NCBI GenBank assembly: GCA_009739215.1 | Contig: VSJF01000002.1 | Coordinates: 2,232,001 to 2,296,000, forward strand | Direction: 5' to 3' | Length of the DNA: 64,000 bases | From: Floccularia luteovirens | Taxonomy: Eukaryota; Basidiomycota; Agaricomycetes; Agaricales; Squamanitaceae | In this document: one piece after another, positions 34,445 through 48,379 of the stretch | Numbering within the stretch: position 1 is the stretch's first letter | Layout of the letters: every line of letters begins with the position of its first letter | Notes under the pieces: generated by a model | What the model saw: only the letters and a program-made list of their open reading frames with translations | What the model was told of the DNA's origin: nothing | The model's database searches: none | Made by a program: the position numbers and the translations under genes

Positions 34445-36524
34445 ATGGTCCTCCCCCATCATACCCCCTATGTCACCCCTCACATCCTCCACAAGAACTA
34501 TGCTCAGGCCCATGATTCAGAGCAATATAGCACCTGTAAGCTGTGTCCTGCTGGTCCATCCTTGACACACCAATCAATATCTTTTCAAAGTAATCGGCCG
34601 TGACTTGGAGTACTTCTCCCAAGCTGGCTTTGATATGGACAGAATCCAGATCAAGCGCAACGCGCCTGTGGCGCTGCTCTATGAAGATGCCATCCGCAAC
34701 GAAGGCGCCATCATATCTTCATCGGGAGCTTTGATCAACTTTTCTGGCAAAAAGACAGGCAGAAGTCCCAAAGACAAGCGAATCGTCTTCGAAGAGAGCA
34801 GTAAGGACGACATCTGGTGGGGTTCAGTCAATATCAAAATGGATGAGCGTAGGTTATCCCGTGTTCCCTAGATCAGTAGCTGTATCTAACCCGTCATTTA
34901 GACACATTTGAAATCAACCGAGAACGTGCTATCGATTATCTGAACACCCGAGACAATGTATATGTATTCGACGGCTACGCAGGCGTAAGTTTCCAACAAA
35001 CCAATCTCCTTTTCATCCACTGAATCCCTCACATAGTGGGACCCAAAATACAGGATCAAAGTCCGAGTTATCTGTGCTCGTGCCTATCATGCGCTTTTCA
35101 TGGTAGGGTCACCGTTTGTATCTTAATCGCAACTATCTAACTCGTTTTTCTTATTATAGAATAACATGCTCATCCGGCCAACTGAGGAACAACTCGCTGA
35201 GTTTGGCGAGCCAGATTTCATCATCTACAATGCCGGACAGTTCCCAGCCAATCGCTTCACCAAGGGTATGAGTTCGACTACCTCCGTGGAAATCAATTTC
35301 AAGCGCATGGAAATGGTTATTCTTGGTACTGAATACGCTGGAGAAATGAAGAAGGGTGTATTCTCAGTGATGGTAATGGATACAATCATCACCCTCATCT
35401 CCACATTTTCTTACTTCCTCTACGTCAGCATTACTTGCAACCTGTTAAATTTGGCCAGCTGTCCTTACACTCTTCTGCCAATGTCGGCATCGAGAAGAAT
35501 GACGTCACTCTGTTCTTCGGTCTATCCGGTACCGGGAAGACCACCCTTTCAGCTGATCCTCATCGACTCTTGATTGGCGATGACGAGCACGTCTGGTCTG
35601 ACACTGGTGTATTCAACATAGAGGGTGGTTGTTATGCCAAGTGCATCAACCTCTCCGCCGAAAAGGAGCCCGATATCTACAATGCCATCAGATTTGGAAG
35701 CATCCTTGAAAACGTCGTGTATCACCCGCTGACACGCGAGCCTGATTATGAAGATGTCAGCATTACCGAAAACACGCGTTGCGCTTACCCTATCGAGTTC
35801 ATCAAAAGCGCCAAAATCCCTTGCATCGTTGACCGCCAACCAACCAACATTATCATGTTGACTTGCGATGCCTTTGGTGTGCTTCCTCCTGTCAGTAAGT
35901 TAACACCCGAACAAGCAAGTTACCATTTCCTTGCCGGTTACACATCGTAAGTTTGGTCGATCCTATTGTTGCCGATTGTTTACTAAAATTAATGTTCGAC
36001 AGCAAAACTCCCGGAACTGAAGATGGTGTTCTTGAACCCATTCCTACCTTCTCGACTTGTTACAGTGCTCCTTTCATTGTTCTTCACGTAAGTTTAGGAG
36101 ACTATTTTTACAATGACATCATCTTGACAGTACAATTCTATAGCCTGGAAGATATGCTGAGATGTTAGCTGAACGCATGTCCAAACATAAGGTCGACTGC
36201 TGGTTGATCAACACTGGATGGACTGGTGGCAAATTCGGTAGCGGCAGTCGCTGCCCACTCAAGTACACTCGTCGCATCGTAGATGCTGTACACTCCGGTG
36301 AACTTGCTCAAGCGGAATTCGAGAACTTTGGTACTTTCAATTTGTCGATTCCTACTTCACTCGAGGGTGTTCCTCGTGAACTTCTCAACCCTTCACTCGC
36401 CTGGCCTGATAAGGAGGCATTCGCCAAAGAGGTTAGGAAGCTCGCTGGTATGTTCCAGAAGGCATTCGCACTCTACGAGAAGGACGTCGAACCCAAGGTT
36501 CGACAGGCCGGTCCTAGGTCGTAA
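34445..36524 (+). CDS. PCK1: Phosphoenolpyruvate carboxykinase (ATP)
   Basis: Gluconeogenic enzyme converting oxaloacetate and ATP to PEP, ADP and CO2 in the cytosol. Eight exons or so; the first is short and joins across the intron at about 34537-34590 as [16 protein letters not shown]. Marks: [11 protein letters not shown] (oxaloacetate-binding region), [16 protein letters not shown], the phosphate loop [14 protein letters not shown] (about 35519-35560), the DDEHVWSD metal-binding stretch and [10 protein letters not shown] (kinase 2-type), and the C-terminal [12 protein letters not shown] with the adenine-binding region. Length about 540 aa fits the bacterial/fungal ATP class, not the GTP class. 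Codons favour C-ending forms, suggesting strong expression. The protein ends QAGPRS. Confidence 0.95.
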
Positions 36525-37427
36525 AGCCGGTTGTTTTATCCGAAGCTGCCATTTGTTGTTGTTGGGTATTAATCAGGCCGGATCTACATTTTTCTTCTTT
36601 ACATACAGGTAGTGACGGACTATTATAAATTTGTAAACCAGTAGGGATTGGTTGGAGGAGGAAGGTATAGGAATGAAAATTCGCTTTATATTGTCTGTAG
36701 ATTTCCTGTTTGTTCACCTATAGAGAGATAAATTGAACACCATGTTGTCATGTATCACCTAACCGAAAGTGTATTGCGTCGAGCTATAACGGTACACCAC
36801 CAGTGATTTGGCTAGCTTCCATTCCCCTCCGTCCAGTCCTCCAGGCGAGAAAAAACATACAATAATAAGTTTAAGTACCTATCTATTTATAACCTTCTCC
36901 TTCGAGGGACAATGTCATGATGGCCTAAAATTACAAACCAGAAAGTAAAAACAACTAGGCACCGAGCGCTATGGCAATCCGAAGTCACTATTTTTTTTTT
37001 CCATTCTCCTGTTCGGCAGGTAGGTGTTTGATGTTTGATGTTACGAAAGAAAGAAAAAAATTCTGTCCAAGTTCTGGGCTCGTTAGCTTGACAACCATTG
37101 GAATAAAAGAACAAATTGGGACTTGGTTTGTGGCTTAGTTTTTATTCGCATCCGAGCATAACAACAGGCAGGGAAATTAAGTATGAAGAATGTTTTGCAT
37201 TTTCAGAAGCGCTACTGTTGGCTTTGGCATATACCTTCTGGATGATCCTAAATTCCGGTACTATTCTAGTAATCTTATCGAATTACCTATAAGGATAAAT
37301 ATATATAAGCTAATGGATAGACATATCAGCCTACCGATGTAAATAAAAATAAAATGCAACGATACCCCTCACCCTACAAACCCTCACCCTACAAACCGAA
37401 GTAAGACGGAAGATACTGAAAAAACAG
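36525..37427. other. Intergenic, PCK1 3' flank
   Basis: No gene supported. Low-complexity A/T runs, e.g. a T9 tract near 36990. A short tandem duplication CCCTCACCCTACAAA occurs twice at 37366-37397, just downstream of the first tRNA gene. Confidence 0.4.
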
Positions 37428-37547
37428 TGACGAGAGTGGGATTCGAACCCACGCCCCGAAAGACCAGATATTCCATTGATGGATTTAAGGGCATCGAATG
37501 CCCTGGTCTCCTTAGTCTGGCGCCTTAGACCGCTCGGCCATCTCGCC
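37428..37547 (-). tRNA. tRNA-Leu (AAG), 40-nt intron
   Basis: Read on the minus strand: acceptor stem GGCGAGA pairing with TCTCGTC (one G-U), D arm TGGCCGAGCGGTCTAAGGC, anticodon stem CCAGA/TCTGG, anticodon loop C-T-AAG-G-A, long variable arm (GTCTTTCGGGGC) as in all tRNA-Leu, and TPsiC arm GTGGGTTCGAATCCCAC. The intron (37509-37470) follows the base 3' of the anticodon and contains a hairpin AGGGCAT-TCG-ATGCCCT. Anticodon AAG (I34) reads CTT/CTC. A TTTTTT terminator lies a few bases downstream on the minus strand. Discriminator base A at 37428. Confidence 0.95.
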
Positions 37548-37798
37548 TCTCTTTGCTTCTCCGAAGGTGCTCGATACCTCTGACCTAGGATATTGTCGGT
37601 TAGATTAATATGTACTGTGGGTTTCTTACCATTACAGTGATCGATCGGATAATAAAGGATAGGGTCCAAGAGATCTCAGTTTGGGCCGTGATTTGAAATT
37701 GGCTGGATTGGATTACATGGGATCCGATCCAAAGCACACCTTGGCAGAATATGTTATATCGGAGAATCGAAATTGAGAGCAGAAAAACACAAAAAGTT

Positions 37799-37907
37799 TG
37801 ACGAGAGTGGGATTCGAACCCACGCCCCGAAAGACCAGATTTCGAATTGGGTATCAGATACCCTGGTCTCCTTAGTCTGGCGCCTTAGACCGCTCGGCCA
37901 TCTCGCC
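37799..37907 (-). tRNA. tRNA-Leu (AAG), 29-nt intron
   Basis: Second copy with exon sequences identical to the first, 251 bp upstream of it on the same strand. The intron (37869-37841) is 29 nt and differs in sequence and length, but keeps a stem of the same type (GGGTATC/GATACCC) and the same first nine bases. A TTTTT terminator follows. Arrangement and identity of the mature parts indicate tandem duplication or gene conversion. Confidence 0.95.
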
Positions 37908-38267
37908 CTCTCCAAAGCTGTGGTATCTTGGAAATATGGCTTGACACTATAGAAAAGGGACAATTAGAACCAAAGACAGCATAGGATTTATTCTTTGATC
38001 TTAATGATTATTTTTAAAGTTATTAATTTTGTGGCCAGAATTGACTGGTGATCTTTATGGTTCAAGATGGGTGATAATCGATAAGGACTTAAAAGTTGTT
38101 CATTTTTCTATCAACCAGGCCGGGGCCATTCTAGACTAGAGATGGAAATGAAATTGTACAATGGGTGGTGGGAATTCGACTCTCCAACCTGGTAAGATAA
38201 ACTAGTGCTTCGTCCTACAACCGAGGATCACAAATAAGCCGCCTTCGTAGCGATGATGGGCGTCAGT
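37908..38267. other. Intergenic, tRNA-Leu to PHD gene
   Basis: 360 bp without a gene; AT-rich, includes the upstream flank of the second tRNA and the 3' flank of the PHD gene. Confidence 0.4.
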
Positions 38268-39424
38268 TTACTTCTGTCGTTCTCGGAACCACTGGGTTGC
38301 ATCAAACATATGTAAAAGATCAGTTCGCAATTCTCGAGTACGCGGTTGAGTCTTCTGCGTAGTTGAGCGCCGCGCAGCTTTGCGTGCCCAAGAATCCGCA
38401 GTTCCTGAAGAGTCCGCAGTAAAATGGCGCGCGCGTATCGCCGCAGGTACCAACCCAGGAGGGGGATTGGCGCTTTGAACATTGGTCATTGATCGTGACT
38501 GTCGGATGCAAGGCCCATGATTGCTCACAATTGGTGATTTTCCACGGCGTAGAGTAGATTTGGATTGCACAGATTCTGATGCAGATTTCGTGCTGCACAA
38601 AGAGAGTGTTTGTCTTTCCGGTGTGAATTCAGTTTCGGTACCGCTGTCATCAAAGGTTGACAGTAGTGGAATAAAAAGAGGATTCCTGCGCGCCAAGCCC
38701 CTGTCTGAATTAAGTGTGACTGCGCCGCTGTCTGAAGCATATTCAAGAACATCCTCTGCTTCTTCGCGTAATTCCAGGGTCGGTGTCGGTGTAGCGAGTG
38801 TGGGGAAGCGAGCACGAGGAGGCGGTGTTGCGGGGTGGAGTGACACTGTTTGTGATGCAAAACCTGGGGGCATATTGTCTATGACGCCAATGGGGCATTG
38901 TTCTTGGTAGTTGGAGCAGGGATTTGGGATTTGGCGTACGTCATCATGCGGTCGTACCCCACCTCCTGACTCTTCTGACTGAAGAACGTTTGACAGCAAA
39001 GCATGATTTGGTAATGATGTATTAGATAGCGGGCCGCTATTGGACTTTAGAGGACGAAGACCACCGGAACTCGGGCTTGTACCCGACGGATCTTTACTTT
39101 CTGGAAGGAATGGTGTATTTTTGGGAGTAGCCGCGGGTGATGGTATAGTGAGATCGATAACAGGCTTGGGGATTTGAAGACATTGGGCACAAGTCCAAGC
39201 GGCAAGACCTTTAGAGGAGTCGTGAGTGTTGTGTGCACGGATGCGGGAGATGAGCTCGGGGTCGGATACGGGAGGGAGATGGCAGCCTAATTATATAAAG
39301 ACAAGTTGATAGCAGAGAATTGAAGAGAAGACATACGATGATGATAGAAGGATGAACATTTGCAACATTTGAGCAGAAAGTTGCGAGGAGCGGAAGTGGA
39401 GAGATGGCAGACAAGACAAGACAT
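38268..39424 (-). CDS. PHD-type zinc-finger protein
   Basis: Starts MSCLVCHLSTSAPRNF at 39424. A PHD-like finger occupies the first about 70 residues: C-x2-C (SCLVC), C-x2-C (KCCKC), H/C in SFYHHRCHLPP (the HRC is made by splicing out GTATGT...AATTAG at about 39347-39297), and a last C-x2-C in WTCAQC. PHD fingers often read histone H3 tail methylation. The remaining about 280 residues are disordered, rich in Ser/Pro/Thr, with a proline block PPPRARFPTLATPTP, acidic EEAEDVLEYASDSG, and a basic end (RRSTTQKTQPRTREL, then LHMFDATQWFRERQK). No other domain seen. Shares an 87-bp promoter with the membrane-protein gene; two CATGTG/ACGTCA-like elements lie there. Confidence 0.75.
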
Positions 39425-39511
39425 GAGGCTACGTCATGTGATGGTGGATTGGAGTTGATATAAGACTCGCATCGTCTGCAATTCCATTCTATCAGCTTGC
39501 TTTCTTGCAGA
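39425..39511. promoter_or_regulatory. 87-bp bidirectional promoter
   Basis: Start codons at 39424 (-) and 39512 (+) are 87 bp apart, so both genes must be transcribed from this stretch or have overlapping leaders. It contains TACGTCATGTGATGG (39431-39445). Confidence 0.5.
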
Positions 39512-40487
39512 ATGGCTAACGACTCTTGGAAAGATGGAATTCTCCTCAAAATCGTTAACATCATCGTTTACTTCCTCTTCTTGGGCTCAAACATCTACAC
39601 AGTAGCTGCCCCTACCTCCGTTTACTACAACGCAAAGGAAACATATCTCACCCCTGCTCCTTGGGCCTTCCTCATCTGGTCCCTCATCCACATCCTCCTT
39701 CTCGGCACCATCATCTACCAATTCTTCCCAGCCGGTAAACACACCATCATCGATGGTATCTCCTGGCGTTTCCCTCTCCTCGCCGTCCTCAACGCTGTAT
39801 ACATCAACCTCTGGGCTGCTCACCATTACATCATAGGTCTGTCTCTCCTATTTCCTTTTCTCCCCTCCCCCTGTCTCACTCCTTTCCAGCCTTTGTTTTT
39901 GCCCTCTTTGTCAGCACCGCTGTCACAGTAAGTGTCCTTTCCCCTCTTCTCTTCTCTTCTCCTATCTTATTCTTATTCTCTGTAGCACATCTATTACATT
40001 GTCAAGAAACACCACTCCCCTCAGCACATCGCAGACGAGCTCTTTGTTCATCTCCCGTTCTCTCTTTATCATGGTTGGACTACCGTACTCGTTGTTCTGA
40101 CCGCTTTTGAGGCATTCGGTGTCAATGCCCACCACCACGGCGCTGGTGTCTGGACAAAGGTCTTTGTCTTCCTTGCTCTGTAAGCTTAATTTCCGATTAG
40201 CCTTCGTCCTTCTTCTCACACTTCCTAGCTTCTTCCTCGAGGGTACAGCCGCCACCTATGCCTTCTCAACCCCAGAGGGTGACCTCCCTGCCTCAATCGC
40301 CATCGCCTGGTCCCTCTGGGCAATCTTCGCTCACCAGACGGGCTCCGGCTTTGTCCATTGGTCTGCCCTTGCTTTCGCGATCCTCGCCCTCATCTGGGTT
40401 CTCAAGGCAGGTCTCGGTTTCGCCATGCGTTCTCGCACAGGTCGTGTTGCTCTCACCGATGAGGAGCGTGCCCCCCTCGTGGGCTGA
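39512..40487 (+). CDS. Polytopic membrane protein (DUF1774/TspO-like)
   Basis: Four exons encode a protein of about 270 aa with six or more membrane helices. The first helices are [18 protein letters not shown] and [20 protein letters not shown]; the PWAFLIW motif resembles the start of TspO/DUF1774-type proteins. Later parts: [41 protein letters not shown] and a His cluster NAHHHGAG that could bind metal, then two C-terminal helices and an Asp/Glu-rich [11 protein letters not shown] tail with a possible endocytic or sorting signal. Codons strongly favour C-ending forms, suggesting high expression. Function is not known; I see no catalytic motif. Confidence 0.85.
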
Positions 40488-41288
40488 ATGAGCGTGAGAA
40501 CTCTCTCATCTCACGCTGGAAATGAGGCGTTTTGAAAGTTCCCCAGCTAAGGTTTGACGTTTGTGAAGTTGTTTACGCGAAACCTTAAAATATTGTTACG
40601 ATTTGAATGCATCATGTATTTTGCATGTTTGGACGTTCCAATGTGTCTTGGTTAAAGATTCCATTTTAATTTGTAACCCATGCTCAATCACTTTTCTTCA
40701 ATAAACACTAGTCTTGTGCCCAGATAGTTACATTTTGAACCACATGATGATCCTGCCGAATATGCCAACACGAGGCTTCAACATTCTCCATTCTTATGCT
40801 TATGATCTCATGTTACATGTTACATTTGACGGCATCAGCGTATTCAATTGCAAATTCACAAACACACCGAACACGAGGAGGTGCCATAAGACTTTTTCGA
40901 ATACATCGGGCCGGTCTTCTCCATTAAATTGAGTAACTTTGTCAATTTCGAGGTGGTTAGCGCGTAAAATGTTGTTCCCCACCTTCCAAGTAATCGACCT
41001 GATTGGAATTAAAAGGGTCACACGACACATAATTCACGGAAGGCGAGAGTAAAACAGGAACATGTCTATTTCAGAACATGCTTCTTTTCTTCCGTAGAGC
41101 TCTACAGTTATCTTATCAAGGTCCTTCTTACTACCGTAGAAGAAATATACCCAAGACATGTGTGAATTGGTTCCCGTCTGACAAGATTCATCAATCAAGC
41201 AAACAATCCAAAGACTATATCTTAATTTTTACAGTAAACAAACTCAAAATCGTCAGTCACACGACACAAGATGATACAACGAGAAACC
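40488..41288. other. Intergenic, convergent 3' flanks
   Basis: 801 bp between the membrane-protein stop and the end of the aldehyde dehydrogenase relic. No gene supported. Confidence 0.4.
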
Positions 41289-43339
41289 CTAATTCACTTC
41301 GCTCGTGCAGCTGGGTTCCACAACTCCGGTCACCGCGGCCACTGCTGTTGAAGCTGTCATTGGTGGTGCCTCTATTTTGGGTATTGTCACCTTTTGTCCA
41401 CCTGCGTAGATTTCGATGGCTTCCTTTGTATGTGGTGGATACCGCACTGTGAGCATTGTTTCCATTCTTTTAAGGTTTATGTGTAATGAATGACGGTTTA
41501 GAATCATGATCATGATCTCAAAGAAATTTTAATGAATTGAAAACTCACTCTTTAGGAATGTCGACGATTGATCGCTCATATGAGAATGTCGTAAAGTTTC
41601 CTGTCAAGGACTGCGACCATCTGTGGAATTGATAGGTGTGAGATTTGGAGTTAGAAGTTATGTCATGACGGCATTACTTACATCCAGATTCGCCGACCCC
41701 ACCGAATGGGAGTTCGCTGACTGTAATTCATGAATAATAAACTGTCCTAAATATCAAGAATTTTAACCTGCCGGCTGGCTGTTCGACTGTATTATTAAAA
41801 CCAATGTTACAACTTCTCGTCGAGTATATGACTGTCGGAATTCTGAACAATAGTCAAGGCCTGGATAAGATAAACATACTTTTCTCTTTCAATTGTTCGT
41901 CATCTGTAAATGAGGACTCTCTAAAATGTTTGATTAATTACATTATCAATAGAAACACTTAAAATCATCACCGCGCGTTTACGAATCCAATTGCTTCATC
42001 AACATCTCTCACCTCAACAATAGGAAGTATAGGTCCGAATATTTCACTGCGGCGTCAATATAAAAAAAAGAAATTCTACCAAGGGGATATTGTTTTTACC
42101 TCTCCATCAAGATATCATCTGCTTTCACATCAAAGACAATAGTCATTTCCATTCTAGGTTTTCTGTCATCACCAATAGCATTCGGATTATTACCCACTCT
42201 CCCACCAAGAATGATGCGGCCCTTAGTTCCTCTTAATAGCCGCTTCAATCGCTTCAGATGGATATCATTGATTATCCTGGAAAAATCTCCCGACTCGAGC
42301 CCACCCACTGGATAAAACTTTTCACATCGTTCCTTGAATGCGTCTACAGTTCTGGGTATACTCTCTGGCGTGGTTAAGACTGGGCCTGCACAAATCTGTG
42401 TCATCAATGAGAATCTATAACATCTCTCAAATCGCAGTTTCTCTTACCTGGCCTGCATTATGATTTTTCACATTCAGGACCCGTCTAGTCATCAAATTCA
42501 TATCACCAGATGAGTCGACTATGACGGGTTATTTACCACCGAGCTCAAGTGTGAGCGGTGTAAGGTGTTTTGCAGCCGCAGCTGAAATTATTCGCGCGAC
42601 GCGACCGTTTCTGGTATACATAATATGGTCCCCTGAGAATATCATGTATGATTTTTCTTTCTCAGTCACAAAAAACCAACAATTTTTGCGTACATTTAAC
42701 TCTAGAAGCGCCGTAACTGCAGGTATATCGCCCGTTGTAATACGGTGAGCAGATGAGTCGAGATATTTAGGAAAGAGTTTCGCGAGCAGTGCACTGGAAT
42801 GCGGAGCCATTCTGGTACCTTGATCACCACGCAACAACCTGCACTGAGATTCAGAAAGATAGGATAATTCTATGGCCGGCAAAGATAGTTGGATTCCCAA
42901 GAAAAGGTAAAAATATAATGATATACCCTATTATCAACACAGTTTCTTTAGGTTCGTGTCTCACGCGTGGATATCATAATTTCTGAAATTCCTTGACGTT
43001 TGGTGTGTAATCTTCCACTTCCTCAAGTTTAGTGGCACTAGTAACGCAACGCTCGATCACTTGAGATATCTCTGAATGAGCCTTCAATAAAGGGCGACAG
43101 ATATCCAGCGCCAGACAATGAATGAAGTCATTCGTGTTCTCTTGTAAGAGACGTGCTAGTTGATAAAGCTGTTGTTGTCGCCAAGTTATAGACTTGGTTA
43201 AACCCGATCTAAATATGTTGCATAGCGTTGTGTGGATCTGTGAAATGTGGAACTGAAGTTACTTTACTTTGATAACGAAGCAGCGAGGAACACTTACAAC
43301 TAGTAGTTCGTCGAGTGGTGTGTAGCAGTTGTCTTCCAT
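41289..43339 (-). pseudogene. Aldehyde dehydrogenase (ALDH3-type) relic
   Basis: The whole gene can still be followed, from MEDNCYTPLDELLV at 43339 to the end near 41289, but it is broken. Recognisable blocks: ITWRQQQLYQLARLLQEN, ETVLIIG, SAGCCVVIK, APHSSALLAKLFPKYLD, HIMYTRNGRVARIISAAAAK, PLTLELGGK, the catalytic-region equivalent near NAGQ, ERCEKFYPVGGLESGDFSR, IFGPILPIVEV, ELPFGGVGESG and TTFSYERSIVDIP. Lesions: TGA at 42976-42974 in place of W; frame changes between about 42890 and 42800; one base missing at an exon end near 42715 (ELN for ELKW); TAA at 42531-42529 right after GGK; frameshift near 41820; frameshift and TGA near 41607. Introns are still in place, so it is a decayed duplicate or lost gene, not a retrocopy. 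The catalytic Cys exon reads ICAGPVL. Confidence 0.85.
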
Positions 43340-44514
43340 GTCGTACTTTGAACCAATCCGTTTCTATTCATATTTATAGTTTTGGGGGAATCACGAGAAT
43401 TTCGAAGTGGAATACTCAGTGAATTTGATGAAGATCCCATGAGAATTTATAAACAACAAACTTGAAGGAGGATAGATTCAAAAACAGTAGTCATCATTCA
43501 GTCGGCAAGTCACTGTATCCCCGATGGAAATAAGCAAATAAGCAAATCCCACATGAGAAATTTGTGGTTGATATTAATATACTTATGCGGGATTGAAGGG
43601 AGTCTTTTGAATCCGTCTTTCTATAATTATTGTCCCTATTATAATAGGTTAGGCGCATCCGAGTAGGACTTCCTTTGCATAAATTCAAGTGCATGGCTTT
43701 TTTGCTATCAAACGTTCTTCAAAAGGTCTTCATTCGTTGTTCTTGGTTATCACGATAAAGGCGGGGCGCAACTATTGGCTTCTCCCTCTCCTTGGAGTAA
43801 TGATTGAATGAACTTCAAGAAAACTGTCGGTTTGTGATAAGGTACTTATCATATTTACATTTGATTTACTTGTGAAGTTTACTTTGAGAAACCTTCATCC
43901 CTTTCAGCTAGTAACCACCAAAGCTACAGCCCCATATACACGCTCCAACAATCACGAAACAAAAGTCATACTTATGGACGTTTTTCATACAAGCTATAAT
44001 ACAAAACCAGCCAGACAGTTTAATATTTAATACTGACATCAAACATGGCCGTTCATCACTCTTGAAAATTGGCAGCCCCATGTAGATCCCGGTATATCTA
44101 CGCAGTAGACAAGAGATTCTATAACAAAAAGAAATGACAACGTATTTATGAACAGTCCATCCATAGCTCATCGGTTAAATCACTACGGGCGCTCCGTGGA
44201 CTAGGTACTGCCGGGTGACAACGACTGTTCCATGGATGTGCTGTGTTCATTATTCAATGCTCAACCTGTAGTGAGAACATATCTTAAACTTGATATGGAT
44301 CGTTTCACTTCTCAATCTTCGGATCACCCCAAAAAACAGTTTCCTTCCTCTAATGTGGAACAGAGTTTATAATATGAAAAGAGAGATACATAATTTGTTT
44401 ATGTGTTTATATGCGATGAGAAAAGCTACCCAGAAATGAGAACTAGAGAAGGGGGAGAAGAACCAAATCCTCATAGTATAAGGAAATGTATGCTGCACGC
44501 GCCATCTCCTTAGC
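43340..44514. other. Intergenic, ALDH relic to peroxidase
   Basis: 1.2 kb, AT-rich, with no reading frame that resembles a protein family. Confidence 0.4.
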
Positions 44515-46363
<1,849 letters not shown>

Positions 46364-48379
46364 CCATTTCATCTCAGAATAATTACAGGAAATATAGCAG
46401 TACTAACCATAATCCGAGTAAGGAATGGTTGTGACAAAAGGGTGCGCATCCAATCGGGGAGCATTGCAATCCACTTTGGGGTTTGTTACCGTTGGAATGT
46501 TGTGTTTTCCCTTGAAAATTACTCACCCTCTACCTGTGCCCTTCCTCGTATGGATGGCGCCGTAAAGCTCCTTATTATTGGTGTGGAATGGATTTCTACC
46601 TGAAACCGACACCCGACTGCGAAAGAAGCAAGTTGCGGTGTTTGTCTATAAATAGCTGTGGGATTTAAAGCCTTTCTTCCCGAGGATACGGGCAAAAACA
46701 AACACGAACATAAAGCACCTATGGTGGATATTTTTGAACCTGACCATCAGTGGCTGTCCCTTCTACCGGGAAGATTATTTCTATCAACTGCCGGAGGGTG
46801 TCAAGCATCGCCGGATGGCACTCATCAATTTTTGCTGTGAAAATTTTGCACCGAAATAATGGTTTCACCGAGAAAACCAAGCCGCATTAAAGTCTTCAGC
46901 ATGGTATGGCTTACCGTTGCTTTCGCCTTTGATCTTGAAGCGTACCCATTGGTACCCGTTGTTGCGCATGCAACCAACCTTGAACATCGGACCCTTTCGA
47001 TGCAGTCATAGATAAGCAGTTGTCGAATGTCTGATGGACCGTGCGATAAATTTGTTTGACGGATTCGACAAGATATCGATTTGTAACAATAACTTTTTGA
47101 TTTCTCGCACACGTTCTCCATACCGATGAAACATATCAGGTTTGTTACATCAGTCAATACCTGCCGAAAGTATAGGTTGCAGTGGTCTCACTCCAAAGTC
47201 CACATGCATGCGTTGATGGTGAAGCGTTCTAGACTGTAACAGTACTTGAACTTTTGGTTGATAGGTGTATACAGCAGGACAATTCTGTTTGTTGCTATCA
47301 GAAAGTACATTCAGTTCATTGATATATAAACTCAAAGAGGAGGAATACTGGATTGTTCTTCCCATCTGCTACTTTCTTGTCCGAATATTTCGGAAAGAAC
47401 AGTGGAATCACTGATATAGTATTTCACAATTTCACAGCTCTCTGCGAGGACTTTGGGTGTGCTCCGAAAATTTAGGCATGTAGCGCCGTTGTGATTTCTT
47501 CTGATATTACGATATTGCGCTAGAACAAAGTTTAATATTATATATGGAAAATTGAAGGCTTAACTACAAAAATCTCGTAAATGGGGTCCTCAAGTCAAAA
47601 AATTAATGACGCACCATTCATAAATACAAGAATTTCCTCATCCTCGTACAAGATTGTAAACCAAAATCTTATTTGGTTTGCCCAAGTAGCTCTTAGGGAA
47701 CTGCAGGGTCTGAGGGTTAAAATAGAATTGCTACTGCGAAAATGAAATCGTTAATGGTAGTCAAGTAATTAAAGAGCAGGCGAGAGTAAAGGGGGGAGAG
47801 GGGTGTTCCCTTACATAGTTCACTGCAGGTATTGCCGCCGGATTTTAGGCCAATTGTAACCCTGAAGGACAAAGACTACACCACCTGGTGGTCAATCACC
47901 ATCGAGTGTACAATACTTCGATGACCCCGAATGCAACAATTTTAGGCAGCTCTTGTCGAGAACTACGACCAAATCATTCGCTTTATGTTGGGCACTGATT
48001 ACGACGACATCTTCCGTTGCACAAAAGCCCCGGAGAATGATAAAGCTTGGAATAAAATAGTGCTGATAACGACAAGAATTCTGCACTCGAGATCCGGTCA
48101 GAATTTTATGAAGAGAGGTCAACAACAATAATCATGTGAACTTGCAAAGAGTTTAGCTCATTTGTTCCCGTTCGGTCGCACGATCAGTGGCAGACCAAAA
48201 ATTTTACTGGTAGGCATGGTTTAATTGTCCAATTATCGTTGGTTCACGCTCCACGGTAGCATTGAAGCATGGATAGATGCTATCTCCATTGTTCATCAAA
48301 TGATAGAGAAAATTGGGAAGTCACATATCACTCGTAGGATTTGAACGGGAAGCAGGTAGAAGGTCGTCCTTGAGAAATC

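Noticed and set aside
39512..40487. Membrane protein as a true TspO (tryptophan-rich sensory protein)
   Set aside because: Length and helix number exceed TspO; only the PWAFLIW motif is shared.
41289..43339. ALDH as a functional gene with unusual introns
   Set aside because: The stop after GGK and the several frameshifts cannot all be removed by introns with standard sites.
43908..44171. Cys-rich 87-aa minus-strand frame as possible small secreted protein
   Set aside because: No signal peptide at the start, no promoter and no splicing context; cysteine spacing looks random.
46825..47157. 110-aa minus-strand frame upstream of the peroxidase
   Set aside because: No family resemblance, no flanking exon, AT-rich; treated as chance.
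47892..48128. 78-aa frame thought to be transposon debris
   Set aside because: No transposase or reverse transcriptase motif and no terminal repeats.
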